A stretch of 64,000 bases of DNA from Mycolicibacterium fallax (GCF_010726955.1 NZ_AP022603.1:2542001-2606000), one strand, 5' to 3'; counted from the first letter of the stretch, positions 27,283-35,726 are shown. Notes: generated from the sequence alone by a model not told the origin. Numbers and translations: made by a program.

Positions 27283-29019
27283 ATGCTGCGGCGGGCCGCG
27301 GCGCGGGCCGCGGTGCCCGGCTACTGCCTGGCGCTCAGCCTGCTGATCTGCGCCCCGCTGCTGGGGGCCGGCTATCTGCTGCTGCGCGACGCCGTCTCCA
27401 CCCCGCGGTCCTGGCTGACCGACGCCGCACTCGGGCTGTCCGAGTCCGCGGCCCGCGCGGTCCCGCAGGATTTCGCCGTCGCACTGGCCTCGGGGTTCCT
27501 CGACGGCGGTGTACTGGTCACGGTGCTGCTGGTGGCCGGGTTGTGGCTGGCCGGCTGGGGCGCGGCCCGGCTGGTGGCGACGGTGGCCGGCGCTGTTATG
27601 TCCGGCGCGGCGGCGGGCGGCCAGTTGCTGGCGGCCACCCTGGCGGTGTGGAACCCGTACGTGGCCGAGCGGCTGCTGCAGGGGCACTGGAGCCTGTTGC
27701 TGGGCTATGGCTGCCTGCCCTGGGTGGCGCTGACGGTGCTGCGGCTGCGGGGCGGCGCCGGCGGCCGGGACTGGTTTGCGCTGGCCTTTTGGATCGCGCT
27801 GGCCGGGCTGACCCCGACCGGGCTGCTGCTGGCCGCGGTGGTCGGCGGGGTCTGCCTGCTGGCGCCGGGCGGACGACGGTGGCCGGGCGCCGCGGCGCTG
27901 CTGGGCCTGTCGGTGGCCGCGGCGCTGCCCTGGCTGGTGGCCTCGGCCGGTGGCTCGCTGGGCGCCTACCGGGCGTCCGGGGCGCCGGGCTTCGATGCGT
28001 TCGCCGCCCGCGCCGAACCCGGCCTGGGCACCCTGGGCAGCCTGGCCGGGCTGGCCGGGATCTGGAATTCCGATGCCGTCCCGCCGTCGCGGGTCGGCTG
28101 GTTCGCGACGGTGGCCACGATCGTGCTGGTCGCGCTGGTGCTGACCGGGCTGCGCGCAGCCTGGCGGCGGCCGGCGGCCCGGCCGCTGCTGGTGCTGGCC
28201 GCGGTGGCGGTGCTGGCGCCCGCGCTGGCGGCCACCGGGGTGGGCCGGGCGCTGCTGCAGGCCGGCGCGGAGTCCTTCGGCGGGCTCGGGGTGCTGCGCG
28301 ACGGGCAGAAGTGGGTGGCGCTGGCGATGCCGGGCTACGCGCTGGCGGTCGCCGAGGTGCCCGGGGTGCTGGCCGCGCGGTGGCCGCGGCTGCGCCCGGC
28401 GGCGGTGTCCGCGGTGGGTGTCGCACTGCTGATCGCGACGCTGCCGGACCTGGTGTTCGGGGTCGGCGGGCGGGTGCACGCGGTGCACTATCCGCCCGGG
28501 TTCGCCGCCGTCGCCGCCCGGATCAACGCCGACCCGGCGCCGGTGGCGGTGCTGCCGGCCGACGGCATGCGGCGGTTCGGCTGGGCCGGGCCGGCCCCGG
28601 TGCTCGACCCGCTGCCGCGCTGGGTGGCCGCCGAGGTGCTCTCCACCGGCGACCTGACCATCGCCGGGCAGACCATCGCCGGCGAGGGCGACCGGGCCCG
28701 CGCGGTGCAGCGGCTGCTGCTCGACGGCGCCGACGCCGCGCAGCTGTCCCGCGCCGGGGTGGGCTGGCTGGTGCTGGAGGCCGGGTCGGCCGGGGAGCTG
28801 GGGGCCTCGGCCCGCACGCTGGCGCCGCTGACCCCGGTCTACGCCGACGACGAACTGCGGCTCTACCGACTGGCTGAGGGACCCGGGCCCGCGCCGTCGC
28901 CGCGGCGCCCGGCGCTGATCGCCGCGCACCTGAGCTGGCTGGCGGTGCTGCTGGTCGGTGGCGCAGGGGCGGTGGCCGCCGGGCTCAGACGACGCCGCCG
29001 AGACGCCGACCGGCGTTGA
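27283..29019 (+). CDS. Conserved polytopic membrane protein (Rv0226c-like)
   Basis: A 578-aa protein with about twelve hydrophobic helices and a C-terminal soluble portion (roughly 400-540). Length and position match Rv0226c. The helices and luminal loop suggest a GT-C-like or mannosyltransferase-related fold, but I see no diagnostic DxD motif, so no activity is assigned. It begins 4 bp after the DUF3068 gene. Its 3' 35 bp overlap the convergent glycosyltransferase gene. Confidence 0.8.
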   Translation: MLRRAAARAAVPGYCLALSLLICAPLLGAGYLLLRDAVSTPRSWLTDAALGLSESAARAVPQDFAVALASGFLDGGVLVTVLLVAGLWLAGWGAARLVATVAGAVMSGAAAGGQLLAATLAVWNPYVAERLLQGHWSLLLGYGCLPWVALTVLRLRGGAGGRDWFALAFWIALAGLTPTGLLLAAVVGGVCLLAPGGRRWPGAAALLGLSVAAALPWLVASAGGSLGAYRASGAPGFDAFAARAEPGLGTLGSLAGLAGIWNSDAVPPSRVGWFATVATIVLVALVLTGLRAAWRRPAARPLLVLAAVAVLAPALAATGVGRALLQAGAESFGGLGVLRDGQKWVALAMPGYALAVAEVPGVLAARWPRLRPAAVSAVGVALLIATLPDLVFGVGGRVHAVHYPPGFAAVAARINADPAPVAVLPADGMRRFGWAGPAPVLDPLPRWVAAEVLSTGDLTIAGQTIAGEGDRARAVQRLLLDGADAAQLSRAGVGWLVLEAGSAGELGASARTLAPLTPVYADDELRLYRLAEGPGPAPSPRRPALIAAHLSWLAVLLVGGAGAVAAGLRRRRRDADRR

Positions 29020-30145
29020 CCTCGGCCAGCACGGTCCCCATCGCCGCGGCGCTCTGCGCCCAGGAGAACTCGCCGGCCCGGGCGGCGGCCTTGCGGCCCA
29101 GCTCGGTGCGCAGCACCTCGTCGGAGAGCAGCTCGTCGAGCCGGGCGACAAGTTCACCGTGATCGCCGACCAGCATCCCGGTCACCCCGTCGACGATCGA
29201 GTCGCACAGACCGCCGGCGCTGCGATAACCGATCGTCGGCACCTCGTGCTGGGCGGCCTCGATCACCGCCAGGCCCCAGCCCTCCTTGCGCGACGGCAGC
29301 AGCGCCACCCAGGCGCGCTGCACCAGCCGGTGCTTGGTGAGCTCGTCGACGTGGCCGTGGAAGGTGACCGCGTCGGTGATGCCGAGGCGACGGGCCTCCT
29401 CGACCAGCCGGTCGCGCCACCAGCCGCCACCCACCACGTCCAGCTGCAGCTCCGGGTACGACGGGCGCAGCGCGGCGACGGCGGCCAGCGCATCCTCGAT
29501 CTGCTTGTGCGGCACCAGCCGGGACAGCACCACCACCCGCGGGGTCGCCGACCGCGGCACGGCCGGGCCGGACACCGGCGGCTCATCGACGCCGTTGCGC
29601 ACCACCGCGATCCGGTCCGGGCTCACCCCGAGGTCAACGAGTTCACGCATGGACGGCAGCGACACCGTGACGTACTGGTTGCGCCGGTGCAGCCGCGGCG
29701 ACAGCCGGGATTCGACGAACCAGCCGATCCGGGCCAGCCGACGTCCGGCGACCGGCCACTGCTCGCGGTGGCAGTGATGCACCAGCAGTACCACCCGGCG
29801 GCCATACGCCAACCGGGCCAGGAACGGCAGCCCGTTCTGCGAGTCGATCACCACGTCGGGCCGCACCCGGCGCAGCGGGCCAAGACCGATCCGGGCGGCA
29901 ACCATGGCCAGCCCGGCCCGGATGTACACCGTGTAGGGCCCGCCGCCGCGGCTGATCTGCACCCCGTCGATCTCCCCGCGCCGCGGCGCGCCCGGGTAGC
30001 GGGCGGTGCGCAAGGTGACGGCGGCACCGGAGGCCGCCAGCTGCGCGCCGATGCGCTGCAGGTAGGCCTCACTGCCGCCGCCCTGCGGGTGCCCGGTGTC
30101 GCGCCAACACAGCAGCAGCACCGAACGGACGGGGTGATCGGACAT
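28985..30145 (-). CDS. GT4-family glycosyltransferase (Rv0225-like)
   Basis: A 386-aa GT-B glycosyltransferase. N-terminal acceptor domain with HPQGGGSEAYLQRIG; C-terminal donor domain with RVVVLSRLVPHKQIEDAL and a GWGLAVIEAAQHEVPTIGY block containing the E-x7-E motif region. It probably transfers a sugar from a nucleotide donor to an envelope glycolipid or polysaccharide. The ATG at 30145 (MSDHPVRSVLLLCW) is the natural start. Divergent from the methyltransferase with only 37 bp between. Confidence 0.88.
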   Translation of the reverse strand: MSDHPVRSVLLLCWRDTGHPQGGGSEAYLQRIGAQLAASGAAVTLRTARYPGAPRRGEIDGVQISRGGGPYTVYIRAGLAMVAARIGLGPLRRVRPDVVIDSQNGLPFLARLAYGRRVVLLVHHCHREQWPVAGRRLARIGWFVESRLSPRLHRRNQYVTVSLPSMRELVDLGVSPDRIAVVRNGVDEPPVSGPAVPRSATPRVVVLSRLVPHKQIEDALAAVAALRPSYPELQLDVVGGGWWRDRLVEEARRLGITDAVTFHGHVDELTKHRLVQRAWVALLPSRKEGWGLAVIEAAQHEVPTIGYRSAGGLCDSIVDGVTGMLVGDHGELVARLDELLSDEVLRTELGRKAAARAGEFSWAQSAAAMGTVLAEVNAGRRLGGVV

Positions 30146-30182
30146 CGGTTCCAAGCGTAAAGCAACGACATAAGGTGGCCCG

Positions 30183-30965
30183 GTGGCCATCACCGACGCC
30201 CTCGCCCGTCGGGCGACGCTGCGCCGGTCGGTGCGGCTGCTCGGCGAGTTCCGCTTCGAGCAGCGCGACCCGGCCCGGTTCTACGGCGCGCTGGCCGACG
30301 ACACCGCCGCGATGGTCGACGAGCTGTGGTCCGGCCGGCATCCGGGCGCCGGGCTGGCCGGCACCACCGTGCTCGACGTCGGCGGCGGACCCGGCTACTT
30401 CGCCGACGCCTTCGCCGGCCTCGGGGCCCGCTACATCGGCGTGGAGCCGGACGCCGCGGAGATGCACGCCGGCCCGGTGCCGCCGGCCGGCGGCGCCGGC
30501 GCCTTCGTGCGGGCCTCCGGCATGGCGCTGCCGTTCGCCGACGACAGCGTCGAGGTCTGCCTGTCCTCCAACGTCGCCGAGCACGTCCGGCACCCGTGGC
30601 GGCTCGGCGCGGAGATGCTCCGCGTCACCCGGCCGGGCGGGCTGGCGATCCTGTCCTACACGGTGTGGCTGGGCCCGTTCGGCGGCCACGAAATGGGCCT
30701 GACGCACTACCTCGGCGGGGCGCGGGCGGCGGCCCGCTACACCCGCAAACACGGCCATCCGCCGAAGAACAACTATGGCTCGTCGTTGTTCGCGGTGTCG
30801 GCCGCCGACGGCCTGGACTGGGCCCGCAGCACCGGCACCCTGGTCGCCGCATTCCCGCGCTACCACCCGCGATGGGCGTGGGGCATGACGGCGCTGCCGG
30901 GGCTGCGGGAGTTGCTGGTGAGCAATTTGGTGCTGGTTCTTTCCCCACCGGTCCCGTCAGACTGA
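30183..30965 (+). CDS. SAM-dependent methyltransferase (Rv0224c-like)
   Basis: A 260-aa class I methyltransferase: motif I VLDVGGGPGYFADAF near residue 62, acidic loop GVEPDAAEM, and DDSVEVCLSSNVAEHVRHPW typical of Methyltransf_11. The acceptor is unknown; linkage to the envelope glycosyltransferases suggests a glycan or lipid. The GTG start has a TAAGGT -10 six bases upstream and no Shine-Dalgarno, so the mRNA is probably leaderless. Confidence 0.88.
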   Translation: MAITDALARRATLRRSVRLLGEFRFEQRDPARFYGALADDTAAMVDELWSGRHPGAGLAGTTVLDVGGGPGYFADAFAGLGARYIGVEPDAAEMHAGPVPPAGGAGAFVRASGMALPFADDSVEVCLSSNVAEHVRHPWRLGAEMLRVTRPGGLAILSYTVWLGPFGGHEMGLTHYLGGARAAARYTRKHGHPPKNNYGSSLFAVSAADGLDWARSTGTLVAAFPRYHPRWAWGMTALPGLRELLVSNLVLVLSPPVPSD

Positions 30966-30976
30966 AACAGGTTCTT
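30963..30976 (+). promoter_or_regulatory. KstR-like operator upstream of the aldehyde dehydrogenase
   Basis: TGAAACAGGTTCTT fits TNNAACNNGTTNNA, the KstR cholesterol-regulon consensus, at seven of eight fixed positions. It lies 33-46 bp before the ATG. I recall Rv0223c, the corresponding M. tuberculosis gene, as a KstR-regulon member, which fits. Confidence 0.5.
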
Positions 30977-31008
30977 GTTTTGCCGCATTGTTGAGTAAGG
31001 TGTGTCCC

Positions 31009-32490
31009 ATGACACAGACCACCGAGCCCGGCTACCGCACCGATTTCGACAAGCTGTTCATCGGCGGCCAGTGGGTCGCCCCCGCCAGCAGCGACGTCAT
31101 CGAGGTGTTCTCACCCGCCACCGGCGAGAAGGTCGGCCAGGTGCCGCTGGCCACCGCCGCCGACGTCGACGCCGCCTGCGCCGCCGCGCGCCGGGCGTTC
31201 GACGAGGGCCCCTGGCCCCGGATGACCCCGCACGAGCGCCAGGCCGTGATCGCCAAGGCCGTCGAGCTGATCACCGCCCGCGCCGACGAGTTCAAGCACC
31301 TGCTGACGCTGGAGACCGGCCAGCCCGCCACCATCGTCGACATCATGCAGTTCGGCGCCGGCGTGACCGGCCTGCAGTACTACGCGGGCGCGGCCGACAA
31401 GTTCAGCTGGCGCGACATCCGCGACGGCATCTACGGCCAGACCCTGGTGCTGCGCGAGCCGATCGGCGTGGTCGGCGCCGTCGTCGCCTGGAACGTGCCG
31501 TTCTTCCTGGCCTGCAACAAGCTGGGCCCGGCGCTGCTGGCCGGCTGCACGATGGTGCTCAAGCCCGCCGCCGAGACCCCGCTGTCGACGAACCTGCTGG
31601 CCGAGGTGTTCACCGAGGCCGGGCTGCCCGAGGGCGTGCTGTCGGTGGTGCCGGGCGGGCCGGAGACCGGCCGCGCGCTGACCGCCAACCCGAACCTGGA
31701 CAAGTTCACCTTCACCGGCTCCTCGGGCGTCGGCAAGGAGATCGGCAAGATCGCCGCCGAGAAGCTCAAGCCGTGCACGCTGGAGCTCGGCGGCAAGTCC
31801 GCGGCGATCATCCTGGAGGACGCCGATCTGGATTCGACGCTGCCGATGCTGATCTTCTCCGGCCTGATGAACTGCGGCCAGGCCTGCGTCGGGCAGACCC
31901 GCATCCTGGCCCCGCGGTCCCGCTACGAGGAGATCGTGGAGAAGATCGGCGCGGCGGTCGCCGCGATGCCGGTCGGCCGCCCCGACGATCCGGCGGCCGC
32001 GATCGGCCCGCTGATCTCGGAGAAGCAGCGCGAGCGGGTCGAGGGCTACATCCGCACCGGCATCGAAGAGGGCGCCCGGGTGGTGACCGGCGGCGGCCGA
32101 CCCGAGGGCCTGGACACCGGCTGGTTCGTGCAGCCGACGGTGTTCGCCGACGTGGACAACTCGATGACGATCGCCCAGGAGGAGATCTTCGGGCCGGTGC
32201 TGGCGGTGATCGCCTACGACACCGAGGACGACGCGGTGCGCATCGCCAACGACTCCGATTACGGCCTGGCCGGTTCGGTGTGGACCACCAACAACGACAA
32301 GGCCATCGAGATCGCCGCGAAGATCCGCACCGGCACCTACGCGGTGAACATGTACGCCTTCGACCCGGGCGCACCGTTCGGCGGCTACAAGAACTCCGGC
32401 ATCGGCCGGGAGAACGGCCCGGAGGGTATCGAGGCCTACTGCCAGGCCAAGAGCGTGCTGCTGCCGTTCGGCTACACCCCGGCGACCTAG
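31009..32490 (+). CDS. NAD(P)+-dependent aldehyde dehydrogenase (Rv0223c-like)
   Basis: This 493-aa ALDH has the full catalytic set: VVAWNVPFFLACNK, NAD loop FTGSSGVGKEIGK, Glu in LELGGKSA, catalytic Cys in NCGQACVGQTR, and the C-terminal PFGGYKNSGIGRE. It oxidises aldehydes to acids; the substrate is uncertain, with sterol side-chain catabolism suggested by the upstream KstR-like site. The ATG at 31009 was chosen over a TTG at 30988 because TAAGGT lies 7 nt before it. A strong hairpin follows. Confidence 0.92.
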   Translation: MTQTTEPGYRTDFDKLFIGGQWVAPASSDVIEVFSPATGEKVGQVPLATAADVDAACAAARRAFDEGPWPRMTPHERQAVIAKAVELITARADEFKHLLTLETGQPATIVDIMQFGAGVTGLQYYAGAADKFSWRDIRDGIYGQTLVLREPIGVVGAVVAWNVPFFLACNKLGPALLAGCTMVLKPAAETPLSTNLLAEVFTEAGLPEGVLSVVPGGPETGRALTANPNLDKFTFTGSSGVGKEIGKIAAEKLKPCTLELGGKSAAIILEDADLDSTLPMLIFSGLMNCGQACVGQTRILAPRSRYEEIVEKIGAAVAAMPVGRPDDPAAAIGPLISEKQRERVEGYIRTGIEEGARVVTGGGRPEGLDTGWFVQPTVFADVDNSMTIAQEEIFGPVLAVIAYDTEDDAVRIANDSDYGLAGSVWTTNNDKAIEIAAKIRTGTYAVNMYAFDPGAPFGGYKNSGIGRENGPEGIEAYCQAKSVLLPFGYTPAT

Positions 32491-32500
32491 TCCGCGAATC

Positions 32501-32530
32501 GGGCGCCCCGGCCTGCGGGCCGGGGCGCCC
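32501..32530. terminator. Terminator hairpin between convergent ALDH and DivIVA-like genes
   Basis: GGGCGCCCCGGCC-TGCG-GGCCGGGGCGCCC, a perfect 13-bp GC-rich stem, begins 11 bp after the ALDH stop and lies downstream of both convergent genes. Confidence 0.85.
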
Positions 32531-32544
32531 GTCCGCCGGGGGGC

Positions 32545-33012
32545 TCAGTCCACCTGGTAGATGACCACCGCGGGCGCCGCGGCGCCGGCGGCAGCCGCCT
32601 CGGGACTGCTCGCCAGGCGTTCCGATTCGGCCTGGACCATCGCGATGACGAGTTGCACCGTGTTGGCCGAGGCGTACAGCGTGGTCTGCGCACCGGGCGC
32701 AGCCGGCCCGACCACCGGCGCCGGATCGGTGACCGAACGTTTGGGGGCGGTGTCCAGCGAGGCCGCCGCCCACTCCAGAAATGCGTCGACCTCGTCCTCG
32801 TGGTAACCGCGCTTCCCGAAGCCGGGCTTGCCGAACAGCGTCTCTCGGATGACGGCCCCGCTGAGTTGGCCAGACGCCGACGGGTGCTGTTCACGACGGG
32901 TCAGTTCCGCCTCGATCAGATCGAGCAGATCATCAACCTGCTGGACGTTGTAGCCACGCTTGCCGATCGGCGGCGTGCCGAACCTGATCTGGCGCACATC
33001 GTTTGCGGTCAT
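32545..33012 (-). CDS. Small protein with two DivIVA N-terminal motifs
   Basis: A 155-aa protein carrying two copies of the DivIVA/Wag31 N-terminal motif in tandem: IRFGTPPIGKRGYNVQQVDDLL (read as two parts, IRFGTPPIGKRGY and NVQQVDDLL, residues ~8-30) and ETLFGKPGFGKRGYHEDEVD followed by AFLEW (~55-80). In Wag31 this crossed-loop region binds curved membrane at cell poles. There is no long coiled coil; the C-terminal ~70 residues are Ala/Pro-rich. A polar or septal scaffold role is inference. ATG 33012 was chosen; an in-frame GTG at 33018 preceded by GATACT could be a leaderless start. Confidence 0.75.
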   Translation of the reverse strand: MTANDVRQIRFGTPPIGKRGYNVQQVDDLLDLIEAELTRREQHPSASGQLSGAVIRETLFGKPGFGKRGYHEDEVDAFLEWAAASLDTAPKRSVTDPAPVVGPAAPGAQTTLYASANTVQLVIAMVQAESERLASSPEAAAAGAAAPAVVIYQVD

Positions 33013-33161
33013 CTGCACAACCACCAGTATCGGCGTGCGGGTCCCCAGGTCTCGGGATCGGGCCGCGGCGGGTCGGCACCGATACACTGCGTCGGCCCGG
33101 CATATTCCGTTGGTTTGGGCCCGCTCACCGTCCGGCGATGCGCATGACACGAGGAGTTCCC

Positions 33162-33383
33162 ATGGCGGTATCGGTTGATCTGGCCAAGTCCCTGGACAAG
33201 GCCTACGAAGAAAAGTCCCTCAAGGAGATCCTGGACGCGTCTCCGGCCGCGCTGGCCGGCGTGACCGACCAGGACGCCGAGTTGCTGCAGCAGGCGTTCA
33301 ACATCAAGACCGTCCGCCAACTCGGTTCCAACAAGTTCTTCGCCGTCGCGCAGGCGCTGGCGGCCCTGGAAAACGCGGGCTGA
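33162..33383 (+). CDS. Small helical hypothetical protein
   Basis: A 73-aa soluble protein, wholly helical, with a region AALAGVTDQDAELLQQAFN followed by IKTVRQLG that resembles a helix-hairpin-helix repeat. GAGGAG sits 7 bp before the ATG. It is divergent from the DivIVA-like gene. I do not recognise a function. Confidence 0.75.
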   Translation: MAVSVDLAKSLDKAYEEKSLKEILDASPAALAGVTDQDAELLQQAFNIKTVRQLGSNKFFAVAQALAALENAG

Positions 33384-33398
33384 CCTCCGCTTCTCCCC

Positions 33399-33447
33399 CG
33401 AGCGTGAGTGTCCCCGGTGCCTGTCGCACCGGGGACACGCGCGCTCG
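33399..33447 (+). terminator. Terminator hairpin after the 73-aa gene
   Basis: An inner 12-bp perfect stem (TGTCCCCGGTGC / GCACCGGGGACA, 5-base loop) is embedded in an outer CGAGCG/CGCTCG stem with a 4x4 internal loop. It begins 16 bp after the stop codon. Confidence 0.8.
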
Positions 33448-33542
33448 CGTTATATTGCCCTGCGGTGACCGGTTTGCCGACCGTCCACCGCGTTACGGTA
33501 TTCTTTGATTTTGTAAACCATACCCGGCCTTCGGAGAACCCC

Positions 33543-34730
33543 ATGACCGCTAAGAGCAAGGCCGCCATCATCGCGGCCGCCCGCAGTGCCATCGGCACCG
33601 CCCGCAAGGGCACCCTGGCCAACATGCCGGCCATCGAGGTGGCCAAGCCCATCGTCACCGCCGCCGTCGAACGGTCCGGCCTGGACCCGAGCGCCTTCGA
33701 GGACCTGATCCTGGCCGAAAGCCTGCAGGGCGGCGGCGACAGCGCCCGCTACATCGCCGTCGACCTCGGCTACGACTCGATCCCGGGTGCCGCGGTGAAC
33801 CGGCAGTGCGCCTCCAGCCTGGCCGCCATCGCGTTCGGCGCCGGCCAGATCGCCGCGGGCATGAGCAGCCACCTGCTGGCCGGCGGCATGGAGTCGCTGT
33901 CGACCATGCCGCAGTTCCTCAAGCGCAAGGCGTTCAGCACCGGCAAGGAGGCGACCGACTGGGAGCGCTTCGCCCCGGCCGCCAACCCGGTGGACACCCC
34001 GGACGCCCCGCCCTATGACATGTCCATCACCGTCGCGCACAACTGCGCGGTCGAGTACGGGCTGACCCGCGAGGACCAGGACGCCTGGGCGCTGCGCAGC
34101 CACCAGCGCGCCGTCAAGGCCATCGACGCCGGCTCGTTCGTCGACGAGATCGTCCCGATCAGCGTGCCGCAGGCCGACGGGTCGACGATCACCTTCGCCG
34201 TCGATGAGCATCCGCGCCGGGAGACCTCGCTGGAGACGCTGGCCGGCCTGAAGGTGCTGCACCCGGAGATCGACGGCTTCACCGTGACCGCGGGCAACTC
34301 CTCGGGTACCAACGACGCGGCCGCCGTCGTCGCGCTGGCCTCCCCGGAGACCGGGCAGAACGTGCTGGCCAACATCCTGAGCTGGGCGCAGATCGGCCTG
34401 CCGGCCAAGCGCACCGGCAGCGGCCCGATCTACGCCATCCCGAAGGCCCTCGAGCTGGCCGGGCTGACCATCGCCGATGTGACGCTGTTCGAGATCAATG
34501 AGGCGTTCGCCGCGCAGGCGGTGGCCTGCACCCGGCAGCTGGGCCTGGACGAGGAGAAGGTCAACGTCTACGGCTCCGGCATCAGCCTGGGCCACCCGAT
34601 CGCGGCCACCGGCGCCCGGATGGTCACCTCGGCGATCTACGAGCTGCGTCGCCGCGGCGGCGGCATCGGCGTGCTGTCGATGTGTGCCGGCGGCGGCATG
34701 GGCGCGGCGATGGTGATCGAGGTCGGCTGA
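33543..34730 (+). CDS. Acetyl-CoA C-acyltransferase (thiolase)
   Basis: A 395-aa thiolase with nucleophilic Cys in NRQCASSLAAI, His in GHPIAATGAR and Cys in SMCAGGGMG. It cleaves or condenses acyl-CoA thioesters. I could not match it confidently to a particular FadA paralogue. GGAGAA precedes the ATG. The upstream AT-rich stretch (about 33490-33520) includes GGTAT...ATACC arms 18 bp apart and probably holds the promoter. Confidence 0.93.
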   Translation: MTAKSKAAIIAAARSAIGTARKGTLANMPAIEVAKPIVTAAVERSGLDPSAFEDLILAESLQGGGDSARYIAVDLGYDSIPGAAVNRQCASSLAAIAFGAGQIAAGMSSHLLAGGMESLSTMPQFLKRKAFSTGKEATDWERFAPAANPVDTPDAPPYDMSITVAHNCAVEYGLTREDQDAWALRSHQRAVKAIDAGSFVDEIVPISVPQADGSTITFAVDEHPRRETSLETLAGLKVLHPEIDGFTVTAGNSSGTNDAAAVVALASPETGQNVLANILSWAQIGLPAKRTGSGPIYAIPKALELAGLTIADVTLFEINEAFAAQAVACTRQLGLDEEKVNVYGSGISLGHPIAATGARMVTSAIYELRRRGGGIGVLSMCAGGGMGAAMVIEVG

Positions 34731-34752
34731 GCCGCACCGCCCCGTAGTACCT

Positions 34753-34792
34753 GCAAAACGCTCGACCGGGATTTCCCGGTCGAGCGTTTTGC
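34753..34792. terminator. Terminator hairpin after the thiolase
   Basis: A perfect 19-bp stem (arm GCAAAACGCTCGACCGGGA) with a TT centre, followed by no long T-run. It shares the AACGCTCG/CGAGCGTT base with the fadE5 terminator at 12068. Also downstream of the convergent antitoxin gene. Confidence 0.9.
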
Positions 34793-34904
34793 GTCGTCGG
34801 CCGGTCCGGTGCCGCGCCCGGGCACAGTCGTCGCAGGTGGCAGGTGGCATGGTGGCGATGGTCGCCGGCACCGGTGCTCCAGCCGGCGGGACAACTCCTT
34901 GGCG

Positions 34905-35291
34905 CTAGTCGGAGGTGGTGGACGCCAGTGGATGCTGCTCCGCGAAGGCCACCGCGCGAAGCGATGTGGTGGCCTGTTCGAACTGCGAGACAATCTCGGT
35001 GAGGGTCGGTGCGACCGGCGACTTATGCGCGTTGAACGACTCATGCCTGTTGAAGAGCGCCAGGAGCTGCTCGCGCGCCACGGTCGATGACGGCAGACCA
35101 CGCTGCTGCGCGATCCGCTCGATCGCCTCGAATTCCGCGGGACTCAGTCTCACCTGCAGCACCTTGGATCGCGTCTGGTTTGGCCGGCTGACCTTGACGT
35201 GCGGGGGGATGGGGCGGTCGGTCTGGTCAGCTTCGCCAGCCTCAGCTTCGGCGCCGAGGCGGACCAGTCGATCATCGAGCGTTTCCTTCAT
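34905..35291 (-). CDS. Ribbon-helix-helix-type antitoxin
   Basis: A 128-aa protein. A basic N-terminal half leads to SKVLQVRLSPAEFEAIERIA and GLPSSTVAREQLLAL, which reads as a CopG/BrnA-like ribbon-helix-helix DNA-binding unit around residues 58-90. The C-terminal tail would cover the toxin. The gene overlaps the upstream toxin by 20 bp, so the pair is co-translated. It should autorepress through the 32-bp palindrome at 35568. Larger than typical BrnA. Confidence 0.75.
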   Translation of the reverse strand: MKETLDDRLVRLGAEAEAGEADQTDRPIPPHVKVSRPNQTRSKVLQVRLSPAEFEAIERIAQQRGLPSSTVAREQLLALFNRHESFNAHKSPVAPTLTEIVSQFEQATTSLRAVAFAEQHPLASTTSD

Positions 35292-35565
35292 TGCGGCCTC
35301 CGTGCTTGTAGTAGTTGCGGTCGCGAGGGTTTGACCGCCAAGCGTTGACGCCGTACACGGCGCCTTCGTGTTCAACGGTGATGACCGTGAGCACGTCGCC
35401 GCAGCTGGGCGATTCGCCGATGGTTCGGACGCTCTCGCCGGAGTCGCTGTTGTAGTCGGGGTCGAACACGATGGCGGCGGGGTCGGCGAGAGCTTCCTCT
35501 GCGTGATCGGCGGTTACGCCGCGCTTTCGGACGATGTACTCGTGTCGCTTACTCCAGTCGACCAC
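35272..35565 (-). CDS. BrnT-like toxin (type II toxin-antitoxin)
   Basis: A 97-aa protein beginning VVDWSKRHEYIVRKRGVT. The layout (W-x-x-xH/K near the start, HAEEALADPAAIVFDPD, ESVRTIGESPSCGDVLTVIT) follows the BrnT RNase toxin family, placed 5' of an RHH antitoxin as in brnTA. Similarity is moderate; a DUF4258-like relative is the alternative. GTG 35565 is the likely start, just inside the operator palindrome with no Shine-Dalgarno. Expected to cleave RNA and slow growth when freed from the antitoxin. Confidence 0.65.
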   Translation of the reverse strand: MVDWSKRHEYIVRKRGVTADHAEEALADPAAIVFDPDYNSDSGESVRTIGESPSCGDVLTVITVEHEGAVYGVNAWRSNPRDRNYYKHGGRNEGNAR

Positions 35566-35567
35566 AC

Positions 35568-35599
35568 CATCAGTGTAATACAACTGTATTACACTGATG
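35568..35599. promoter_or_regulatory. 32-bp perfect palindrome: toxin-antitoxin operator
   Basis: Arms CATCAGTGTAATACA and TGTATTACACTGATG are exact complements around a 2-bp centre. The palindrome ends 3 bp before the toxin GTG and contains TATTAC/TAATAC hexamers suitable as -10 boxes. It is far longer and AT-richer than surrounding DNA and fits autoregulation by the RHH antitoxin. Confidence 0.85.
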
Positions 35600-35638
35600 A
35601 AGGGCTGTTGAGGCAGCAATCTTCTCCCCGCCGCGGCT

Positions 35639-35673
35639 ACCGTGACCGATGAGGCAATACCGTGACCGATGAC
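35639..35673 (+). repeat. Direct repeat upstream of the P450 gene
   Basis: TACCGTGACCGATGA occurs at 35639-35653 and 35659-35673, a 20-bp period, 55-90 bp before the P450 ATG. Possibly a slippage duplication or a tandem activator site. Confidence 0.6.
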
Positions 35674-35726
35674 TGGACACGGGGTCGGCACCCGACGAGT
35701 GCGCATCATGAGGGAGAACCACTGCC

